A stretch of DNA of 10,253 nucleotides, from positions 1 through 10,253 of the forward strand of contig JAZNYT010000056.1 in the NCBI GenBank assembly GCA_045594565.1, given 5' to 3'. The stretch is from RGIG6353 sp045594565. Its GTDB lineage: Bacteria > Bacillota > Clostridia > Oscillospirales > SIG627. Positions 1-7,900 of the stretch are shown piece after piece (position 1 is the first letter of the stretch; each line of letters opens with the position of its first letter). The notes under the pieces are model-generated. The model searched no databases, was not told the origin of the DNA, and saw only the letters and a list, made by a program, of their open reading frames with translations. The position numbers were made by a program, and so were the translations under genes.

Positions 1-3000
1 AATTACGTTGTCGTAATCGGTAAGTCCTATCATAACCTTTGCTCTGAGAGGTGTTGAGTCAAGACCTGTTGCATCGTAGGTGAAGGTGTAGTCACCCTCG
101 GGTACTGTTACAGAGCCTGAGAAGGATATCTCCTCGGTGTATTTCTGCTTTTCAACAGTAGTGCTTCCGCTGGTATACTTCTGATAATAATTGCGGTATG
201 CCTTGTTGTATTCGGGATAGTATTCGATATACTCACCACTGTTAAGGTTAGTATTGAATGTTATCTTCTGACCGCCTATTGTTACGGAAGGATACTGAGC
301 AACTGTGGAAACTGCCGAACAAACTCTGATATCGTCCATTGTAACACCGCTCACGTCGCCTGTTACCGAGATGGTAATGTACTTTGCTGACGTAAGGGTG
401 AATTCGTTACGGAAGGTCGGATAGTCTGTGGAGTTGCCTGACTTGATATTAGTGAAGGTGTATCCGTCAAAGTCTGCATTGTCGTTATCCATCAGAATAA
501 TATCACGCTCACCTGTGAAGGTAAGAGGAATGAAGTAGTCTATTCTGTTGGTATTGGACAGCTTATTTGTTGCAGAAAGTGTGATGAGGATAGCGCCTGT
601 GGAAGAACCGTTGCCCTTAACCTTTACCTTGAGAACGGGCTTGGATGAGAGCTTAGAAGCTGTTGTGAGGCTATACGTCTGCTGCTTATCAGCAAGACCT
701 GAAAGGTCAAAGCTCTCGTCGTAAGCGTAAAGTACTTCCTCATCAGTACCTGCAGTTGAATATCTCTGCTCAATTCTGATGAAGGGCTTCTGAGCATCAA
801 ACTTGTTATTGCCCTTGCCTGTGATAAAGGTATTATCAAGTGTATCTCTTATAATATTGGCATTGTAGTATATCTCGCGGAACGCCCAAGAGCCGTCGTT
901 CTGCTTGAATATCTTGTATTCCTTACCTGCATCGATTCCTACCTTAAGCTCTTCCTTTACCTCCTCTGCGAAGTACTTGCCCTCGCGGAGTCTTGAGTAG
1001 GTATTGAAGTATGCGTAGTTGTCAATGAGCTGGTAGAGATGCTTGAAGTTAGAAAGTGAGAAGGGCTGGAGAACCGTTGACATATCGTATGCAACACCCA
1101 TTACGCCAAGAAGGTCAAGGTCGTCACGGAAGAGAGTCTTGTTATAGGTGTTAACGTATGTGTTACCACTGCCGGGTGCAAAATTGAACCAACCGGATGT
1201 AGCTGTCAGATAGTCTCTGAAGTGGGTCTTGTTAGATGAAAGGTGTCCTCTGTTGTACTTCTTGTACTGACGGTTAGCGTGGTCTACCGCACCTGCCTTA
1301 CCTCTTGCGGGCCAGTAGGAAACGGGGAACGCCGAGCCTTCCATCATAGGAACCTTGGAATAGTCACCGTAGAGCTCGTAGCTTGTCTCATACGCCGCTC
1401 TGAGAACCTCTCGGATGAATTCAGCGTAGTAGTAGCTTCTGAGGTCCTTGTCACCGAAGAACTCGATAGATTCAAAGCCGTCAAGGTATATCATATCGAA
1501 GCCGCCCTCTACACACGCCTTGCCTGTAAGGTATGCTACGTGGTAGTAAAGCTCTGAGCCGAGTATAGGCTGAAGACCTCTGTAGTAGGAGAGAAGCTGT
1601 CTTACTTCACTGTTTGCATCGTGAGCAGCCTTTGTTGTACCGCACTGTCCGCGAGAAACGGTAAGAGTACCGTTTGCAGCACTGTAAGAAGTAACGAGCA
1701 TTATTTCTTCGTCAACGAGAATGTAACCGGAAGGAATATCGCTCCATCCTGCACCCGTAGAGCCATTGTAGAAGAAACTTCTTCCTTCAAGGCTCTCGTT
1801 AACGTAAAGCTTTGTAGTTGAGGTAGTGATATCATTTGTAAGAGTAAGTATATCCTCGGGATAATACTCTATTTGCTGCTGCCACTTGGGAACAGAGAGG
1901 AGTGTTGTGGCAGTAGGGAATACAAGGGAAGAATAGGTGTGCATACTGAGAAGGACGCCCTCTGCGTTAAGCTTGTCTGCAATTCTTTCCTTAAAGGTAG
2001 TTGCAGGAACAAAGCCTGTTTCTCCCGTAAGCCTTGCTGATGTGAAGTTGAAATCACCTTGAGTGTATGAACTGCCGCCTTGATGGAAGTCGATAATCTC
2101 AATGGAGTTTTCCTTTGCAACCTTACCTGTTTCGGTGGCGTTGGAAGGAGAGAGACCGCCCGACTGAATTACGTAGTCGTAGAAAAGTTCTTCATTTCCT
2201 TCGTCGTAGGTGAAGGGACCGCCCTTTGTAGAGGTTATACCTTCGTTGTAGTCTATCGCAAGTACGATTTCCTTAAGGTGCTCTCTGTGCTCGCCTGTCT
2301 TAAGTCCGCCGTACTGAGAGAAGGCGATACCCATCTTCGCACCTATAACGTCACCAATCTTTGAAAGAACTCGTCCGATCGTCTTCTTGTAGCTTCCGCC
2401 GGGACGGTTTATGGGATTGGTGGTGGTAGTCATAGGAACTGCTGAAATTCTGTAAGTATTCGCATCTGTCTGCGAGAATGCACAATTAACCGAAATAAGT
2501 GCATAATCAATGTATGCTACGTTGTGAGGAAGCTCGGAGTCAAGCTTTACTGTGAAGTAGTTGGGGAAGGATTCAACAAGGAAGTAAGCATCGGTGTCGT
2601 TGGAGAAAGCCATATGAAGTCTTCCGTCTACAACCTCTGCATAAAGAGGCTCAAAGTAAGCGCCTGTACTATTTGTAACGCTGGCAAACCAAGGGCTGAG
2701 AGTTGTAGAAACAACGTTTTCTCCGTTATCCTTGTTTATGACCTCAATAACTCGTCCCTTATCCTTGGATATGCTGACCTTAACGTGGTCGGTATTGATG
2801 TAGATGTACTCATCGTCCTCTGTGAGTGCGTTTTTGTTTGCAATATGTGCCGCAGTTTTTACGTTGTCGTTGGAGGCGATAAGTATCTGATACTCTGCCC
2901 AATGTCCCTCAATGTCGGGGAAAATGTGGTCAAGAGTTTCTTTAATAACCGTTTTTTCGTTTGCCGTAAGGTTGATAAGACGGTTTATCATAGTAACCGC

Positions 3001-4503
3001 TTCTGCTCTTGAAACCTTGGCATCGGGACGGAAGGTGCCGTCGGGATATCCCTTTACAGTACCTATTTCCGCAAGGTAAGAAATAGCATGATAATATTTG
3101 TGTGTATCATCAAGGTCGCTGAAATCAGAGGTGGCTGATTTCTTTATGAACTTCGCAGAACTGTAGATAAGCTGTGCAAGCTCACCTCTTGTGATGTGCT
3201 CGTCGGGGTAGAGGTTTCCGCCTTCAAGATAATCGAAGGCTCTGTTATACTCAAGGAAAGCTACTGCATCGTGATACCATGCATCGATTGTTACGTCGGG
3301 AATAGAGGAATAGAATCCCTTGGGTAACGTATAGCTCTTAAGCACAAGTCTCGAAAGAAGTGCCGCAGCTTCTGCCTTGGTAATGTTCTCATCGGGACGG
3401 AAGGTGCCGTCTGCATAGCCTTCAATATATGCCTTGTTCGTGCCGTTATACTGAAGACCGAGAATCATAGAGTCGTTCTTCCAGACAGTGTTATATGCCG
3501 CAGGAATAAAGTTTACGGTAAAGCAGGTATTTGTTTTACCTGTTCCCTTGAACTGAACGTCCTCGGGAAGGTCACCGTAAGGGTAGATCTCAAAGCCTAC
3601 CACCCAGCCTGTAGCATTAGGAAACGCCGACTTTATAGCAGCTGTGTGTCTTGTCTTGTTTCCTTCATTTACCCAAGGAGCCGTATCCGTCCAAGAGTAT
3701 GCGGTAACGTTGCCTGTCTCATTCATAGTATAAAGAACAAGCTTTGTTTTAAGAGGGATACCCGAAGGAGAGTAGGCGGTAAGTGAGCCCTGTCTTACGC
3801 TTACGTCGAAGGTAATCGTCTGAAGCTCTTCAACGGGAAGAATCTCGTGTGATTCGTAGGTATAGCGATAGAAAATAGATTCAACTGCTTGTTCAGCCTG
3901 TGCTCTATAGCCCTTTTCATCATTGGGGTCATTTATCGTGTCGCCGTTAAGCTGATCACTGATATTCTGGGGAAGGGTTCCTGCTATGTGAGAGTGTGTG
4001 GACATATAGAGAGGTGTTCCGGTGGGAGCAACGTAGAAGGTGTGTGGGTGAGTCCAGACGCCCGGTACCCAGCCTGAAAAAACAGGGTCATTTGGTTGTG
4101 AAACTCCATCATAAACGTAATCCGCATCCTCGCCCTGACCCTTAAAGCCTGCGTCAGAACGTTCAAGACCGTCTTCTCCCATTATGTAGAAGAATTTTCT
4201 TTCACCCTTCATCTGCTTAAGTCTTACGCAAATAATACCGTTTTCGGTGAAAACAGTGTCATTGGTTACTGCGGTGAAGGTATTGTTATCAAGGTTGATG
4301 TCACTTACGTTCAAGCCTTTGTTGTAATTCTCAAGTGTTACGTAGGTATATTCCGATGCATATTTCGTGTTAAGATTCACGAATTTGCCGTTTTCAATAG
4401 TAGTGCTGTCAAAATATCCTGCAGCCATAGCGGGCAGAGAAAGCAAAACGGCAAAAGTGAGGGTGATTAAGAATATACCAAGCCCTTTTTTGATTCTGTT
4501 CAT
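1..4503 (-). CDS. Giant secreted SLH-domain protein, glycoside-hydrolase-like barrel (3' end outside window)
   Basis: The frame is open for 1501 codons from ATG at 4503 to the left edge; comparison with the paralogue at 4985-9583 suggests about 20 codons are missing. The start is set by AGGAGG (4509-4514), 5 bases upstream, and by a signal peptide (basic MNRIKK, hydrophobic core, probable cleavage near AMA-A, residue 27). Residues about 29-345 form a domain I do not recognise, with HPH (152-154) and HSH (170-172). Residues about 353-548 hold three SLH motifs: GYADGTFRP...TKAE, LYPDEHITRGE and GYPDGTFRP...SRAE, followed by a half motif FPDIEGHWAEYQIL. Next come a beta-sandwich (about 550-790) and a probable TIM-type barrel with DFHQG (805-809), HTYSS, YLDGFE (1006-1011) and MMEGS (E1055). 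A phage-tail-like insert (926-970) sits inside the barrel. Jelly-roll and terminal beta modules follow. SLH motifs normally bind pyruvylated wall polymer, so the protein should sit on the cell surface. The glycosidase role is inferred from fold and motifs; no family number can be assigned. Confidence 0.85.
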   Translation of the reverse strand, partial: MNRIKKGLGIFLITLTFAVLLSLPAMAAGYFDSTTIENGKFVNLNTKYASEYTYVTLENYNKGLNVSDINLDNNTFTAVTNDTVFTENGIICVRLKQMKGERKFFYIMGEDGLERSDAGFKGQGEDADYVYDGVSQPNDPVFSGWVPGVWTHPHTFYVAPTGTPLYMSTHSHIAGTLPQNISDQLNGDTINDPNDEKGYRAQAEQAVESIFYRYTYESHEILPVEELQTITFDVSVRQGSLTAYSPSGIPLKTKLVLYTMNETGNVTAYSWTDTAPWVNEGNKTRHTAAIKSAFPNATGWVVGFEIYPYGDLPEDVQFKGTGKTNTCFTVNFIPAAYNTVWKNDSMILGLQYNGTNKAYIEGYADGTFRPDENITKAEAAALLSRLVLKSYTLPKGFYSSIPDVTIDAWYHDAVAFLEYNRAFDYLEGGNLYPDEHITRGELAQLIYSSAKFIKKSATSDFSDLDDTHKYYHAISYLAEIGTVKGYPDGTFRPDAKVSRAEAVTMINRLINLTANEKTVIKETLDHIFPDIEGHWAEYQILIASNDNVKTAAHIANKNALTEDDEYIYINTDHVKVSISKDKGRVIEVINKDNGENVVSTTLSPWFASVTNSTGAYFEPLYAEVVDGRLHMAFSNDTDAYFLVESFPNYFTVKLDSELPHNVAYIDYALISVNCAFSQTDANTYRISAVPMTTTTNPINRPGGSYKKTIGRVLSKIGDVIGAKMGIAFSQYGGLKTGEHREHLKEIVLAIDYNEGITSTKGGPFTYDEGNEELFYDYVIQSGGLSPSNATETGKVAKENSIEIIDFHQGGSSYTQGDFNFTSARLTGETGFVPATTFKERIADKLNAEGVLLSMHTYSSLVFPTATTLLSVPKWQQQIEYYPEDILTLTNDITTSTTKLYVNESLEGRSFFYNGSTGAGWSDIPSGYILVDEEIMLVTSYSAANGTLTVSRGQCGTTKAAHDANSEVRQLLSYYRGLQPILGSELYYHVAYLTGKACVEGGFDMIYLDGFESIEFFGDKDLRSYYYAEFIREVLRAAYETSYELYGDYSKVPMMEGSAFPVSYWPARGKAGAVDHANRQYKKYNRGHLSSNKTHFRDYLTATSGWFNFAPGSGNTYVNTYNKTLFRDDLDLLGVMGVAYDMSTVLQPFSLSNFKHLYQLIDNYAYFNTYSRLREGKYFAEEVKEELKVGIDAGKEYKIFKQNDGSWAFREIYYNANIIRDTLDNTFITGKGNNKFDAQKPFIRIEQRYSTAGTDEEVLYAYDESFDLSGLADKQQTYSLTTASKLSSKPVLKVKVKGNGSSTGAILITLSATNKLSNTNRIDYFIPLTFTGERDIILMDNDNADFDGYTFTNIKSGNSTDYPTFRNEFTLTSAKYITISVTGDVSGVTMDDIRVCSAVSTVAQYPSVTIGGQKITFNTNLNSGEYIEYYPEYNKAYRNYYQKYTSGSTTVEKQKYTEEISFSGSVTVPEGDYTFTYDATGLDSTPLRAKVMIGLTDYDNVI

Positions 4504-4515
4504 ATTTTCCTCCTG

Positions 4516-4545
4516 AATTGTATAAAGCGTATATGCTTTGCAATT
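4516..4545 (-). promoter_or_regulatory. Small hairpin just upstream of the Shine-Dalgarno site of the 1-4503 gene
   Basis: In the 54-base gap between acpP and the next gene, the minus strand can form AAAGC-ATATAC-GCTTT, extended by AATTG/CAATT across a small asymmetric bulge. The hairpin ends one base before the AGGAGG site. It has no U-tract, so it is not an intrinsic terminator. It could influence ribosome loading or mark an RNA processing site between the two cistrons, but chance is possible in such AT-rich sequence. Confidence 0.35.
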
Positions 4546-4557
4546 ATAATACGAAAA

Positions 4558-4785
4558 CTAGTTTATATGCTCCTCGATGTAGTCGCTCATTTTAGCGATT
4601 GTTCGAAGCTCGGTTACCTCGTCGTCGGGAATAACAATTCCGTATTTGTCTTCGATTGTCATAAGAAGCTCAACTACGTCAAGTGAATCTGCACCGAGGT
4701 CATCAATGATGTCGGTGTCGGGAGTAATCTTCGAAGGGTCGATTTTAAGCTGCTTTGAAATTGCCTCAATTATCTGTTCAATCAT
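4558..4785 (-). CDS. acpP: Acyl carrier protein
   Basis: This 75-residue protein is the usual size for a discrete bacterial acyl carrier protein. It has the phosphopantetheine attachment motif DDLGADSLDVVELLM, with the modified serine at position 34, and the acidic four-helix pattern of the family, ending in a helix with EEHIN. Holo-ACP carries growing acyl chains on a 4'-phosphopantetheine thioester in the cytoplasm for type II fatty acid synthesis and as a donor to acyltransferases. The start is ATG at 4785, with AGAAAGG (4795-4801) 9 bases upstream; the stop is TAG. The usual neighbours (fab genes, plsX, rnc) are absent: the gene lies alone between two huge surface-protein genes. It has its own promoter and no terminator before the downstream SLH gene, so co-transcription is likely. 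Whether it is the housekeeping ACP or an extra copy cannot be told from this window. Confidence 0.96.
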   Translation of the reverse strand: MIEQIIEAISKQLKIDPSKITPDTDIIDDLGADSLDVVELLMTIEDKYGIVIPDDEVTELRTIAKMSDYIEEHIN

Positions 4786-4825
4786 ATTTTCATACCTTTC
4801 TCATAATAAAATAATAATTCATTAT

Positions 4826-4854
4826 ATTTTACACTTTTTTTATATATTTGTCAA
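4826..4854 (-). promoter_or_regulatory. Sigma-A type promoter of acpP and probably the downstream SLH gene
   Basis: On the minus strand the -35 box is TTGACA (4849-4854), a perfect match. The spacer is exactly 17 bases and the -10 box is TAAAAT (4826-4831). Transcription should begin near 4819, giving a leader of about 34 bases before the acpP ATG. The site lies just downstream of the terminator of the preceding gene, as expected for an independent transcription unit. Confidence 0.85.
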
Positions 4855-4918
4855 CAATTAAATAGAACAAATCTACTGTGTTTTTTGGGTAATTTTCACT
4901 AAATTAAAGAACAAAAGC

Positions 4919-4950
4919 AAAAAAAGACGGCACAATTTTGTGCCGTCTTT
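4919..4950 (-). terminator. Intrinsic terminator of the 1532-residue SLH gene
   Basis: A perfect 12-bp stem (AAAGACGGCACA with TGTGCCGTCTTT, 4923-4950) with a 4-base loop is followed on the minus strand by seven T (4919-4925, overlapping the base of the stem). It starts about 35 bases after the TAA stop of the gene at 4985-9583. The plus strand lacks a comparable U-tract, so it acts mainly on minus-strand transcripts. Confidence 0.93.
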
Positions 4951-4984
4951 CAGTATCTGTTTATGACCGTTGCCTTATTGTACT

Positions 4985-7900
4985 TTATCTGATGATAATG
5001 TCGAGTGTCGCACCGCCCATATCAACCTCGGGTGCTACCCAGTCAGCGGGGTTAGCTATTACAGCACCGTAGAAGCCGAGCTTAACCTTTGCACGAAGAA
5101 CTGCACCTGTTGTGGATTCAGCGCTGTATGTATAGGATACCTTGCCTGCGGGAGCGGATACGCTACCTGTGTAGGTGATTTCCTTTGTATGTGCAACGCA
5201 GCTGGTCCACTTGCCTGTTTCCTCGTTGTAAATGTTGTCGTAGTAGTTGAGGTAAGCCTTACCTGTTTCGGGGTAGAACTCAATGAATTCACCTGAATGA
5301 ATTTCAGTATTGAATGTGATTGTGTTGCCACCGATTGTAACGCTGGGGTTCTTAGCGGGAGCATCAATAGCAGTGTATGCCTTGATGTCGTCCATCTTAA
5401 CGCCGGCTACGTCACCTGTAACGCTTATCTGTACCTGGTTAACCTTTGAACGGTCAGGGTTAGCACGGTATGACTCGTAGATGTTCCATGTGTAGTTCAG
5501 GTCGCTGAATCTTGCACCGGGATGCTCTACGTTGTCAGCGTCGATGAGAATGAATTCTCTCCATCCTGTATGGGATGTAGGAATGTAGTAGTCGGTACGT
5601 CCCTTTTCGGATGATGTGGGGGAGGTGATGGAAATCATAACACCGCCTGTGCTGCTTCCGTTACCGAGAACGTTAACCTTGAATGCATAGTGCTTGGAAA
5701 CGTCAACGGGTGTTGAAAGTGACTTCTTGCCCTTAAGAGTGGATATTTCCTTAGTCTCGTCCATTTCAAGTACAAGTACTTCGTTTTCGGAGTTGGTGGA
5801 GTATCTCTGCTCAATTCTGATGAAAGGAGTCTGTGAATCGAAAGGATTGTTTCCTTCGCCTGTTACGTAACGCTTATCTGCTGTGTCGAATACGATGTTG
5901 TAAATGTAAGACATTTCATAGAATGCATAAGTACCGTCAGCCTGCTTGAAGAGCTTGTATTCATAATTGCCGTTAAGAAGCTGGTTCTTAACCTCTTCGG
6001 AGAAGTAGCCTGCCTTACGGAGTCTTGAATATACACTGTAGTACATATAGTTGTCAGCGTGTCTTGTTTTGAGCTGACTTTCATCCCTGATAAGTCCACC
6101 GAATGAGTTGTCAACGTTGGAGAAGTTGTTTGCGATACCGATTGAACCCATATGGTCAAGCTCGTCATGGAACATTGTCTTCTGAATAGTGTTCTTGTAT
6201 TCTACGCCTCCGTCGGGGTCGAAGTTGAACCAACCGAGAGTTGCTGTGTAGTTACGCTCACGCTTCATAGTCTGACCTGATTTTGAGTGACCGATTGTAT
6301 GAGTCTTGATAGCCTTTGTTGCAGAGTCGGTAGCGCCGCCACGTCCTCTTGCAGGCCAGTTGTGTCTGATACCTGCGGAGTCTTCCATGATAGGAGTCTT
6401 GATACAGTTGGAAAGAACTGTACGATAGAACTCTGCATAGTAGTAGTACTGATATTCGCTGGGAACCCAGTGTATGAAGGATTCAAGACCGTCAAGATAG
6501 ATACAGTCGAAGTCTGCTTCGTTGTATGCCTTTGCGGTGAGCTCACCTATATGCCAGAAGAGCTCTGAACCGGGGATAGGCTGGAATCCGCCGTAGTGTC
6601 CCTGAAGCTGACGAATCTCTGCGCCGTCAGAGTGACGCTCGGGCTTAGTTCCGAACATACCTCTCTTACAGTTGAGGAAGCCGGAGGTTGTACCCTGCTG
6701 GATCTGAATGATTTCTTCGTCGATAAGGATGTAGCTTGTATCATATCCGCCGTAGGGCATACCCTCGCACTTAACTCCCGAAGCATCCTCGTATGTCTTA
6801 ACGTTTGTACGAGTCTTTGTAAGGTCACCACGGAGAGTGAAGGTGTTTTCGTGGTACTGGATCTGTTTCTGCCACTTAGGATCGGTGATGATAGATTTAG
6901 CACTGCTCGATACAACGGAAGAATATGTGTGAAGACCGAGCTGAAGACCTGCTGCGTGAATAGGATCGGAAATTCTTTCCTTGAAGGTTGCACCGTCGAT
7001 ATACTTACCGGTTACCTTTTCCATTTCGTTTCTTGCGGAAATGAAGTTGAAGTCACCCTGTACAAACATGTTACCCTGATGTAAGTCAAGCTGGTTAACA
7101 GAGTATTTCGTCGCTGTTTCTATAACCTGATCAACGTTGTAATAACCGAAGTTAGAAGAGATGATACCGTAGTCGTAGAAGAGGTCCTTGTTTTCTTCCT
7201 CATATGTGAAGGGGCCGCCTCTTGTAGATCTGATACCCTTTTCAGGGTCAACTGCAAGAACAACCTCCTGCATAATCTTCATATGCTCTTCAAAGAGCGA
7301 GAATGCGATACCAACCTTAACACCCATAGTGTCAAAGCCGATTGTTGTGTAGGTGAAAGCACCAACGAGAGATGTGTAACCGCCGGGAGCTGCGAGCTGA
7401 TTTGCTCTTGTATCCATAAGGAGGTTAGACGCTCTGTAGGACTTAGGATCCTCAGATGCTTCGTAGTTGAAGTCGATTCTACCGAAGGTGATCTTGGAAA
7501 GTGCCTTAGAAATGTTGGAGTCAAGCTCTACCGTGAAGTAGTTGTCCTTAACGTCAATAATAAAGTATGCTTCGAATCCGCCCTTGAAAGTGAACTTAAG
7601 TCTTCCGTCTACAACCTCAAGCTTTGTGGGCTCAAGGAGAGCGCCTGAAGCAGCGTTAGCGAATGCAAACCAAGGAGAAGAGTTTGTTGCAAGAACGTTT
7701 TCTCCTGTGGGAATGTAAATTACTGAATCTACCTTACCGTTCTTCTTGTTAAGAGTTACTCTTATATGCTTGTTTTCAAAAGAAATAGTAGTAGCGTTTT
7801 CTGTGAATATGTCGGGGTTGATACTGTAGAATGACTTGCCGTGAACGTTGTTGTTGGAAGCCATGAGTATCTGATACTCTGCCCAGTGACCTTCAATATC

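Noticed and set aside
2524..3012. 162-codon plus-strand open frame opposite the cut SLH gene
   Set aside because: It lies wholly inside a well-supported minus-strand gene with recognisable SLH motifs; its protein has no recognisable features and it is explained by codon bias of the opposite strand.
4543..4548. TATAAT on the minus strand between acpP and the downstream SLH gene
   Set aside because: A perfect -10 hexamer, but no -35-like sequence about 17 bases upstream and no TGn extension; not enough for a separate promoter call.
4923..4950. Perfect palindrome considered as a protein-binding operator
   Set aside because: Its position just after a stop codon and the following T-run on the minus strand fit an intrinsic terminator better.
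6596..7084. 162-codon plus-strand open frame opposite the 1532-residue gene
   Set aside because: It is antisense to the conserved barrel region and has no recognisable domain; treated as a shadow of the real gene.
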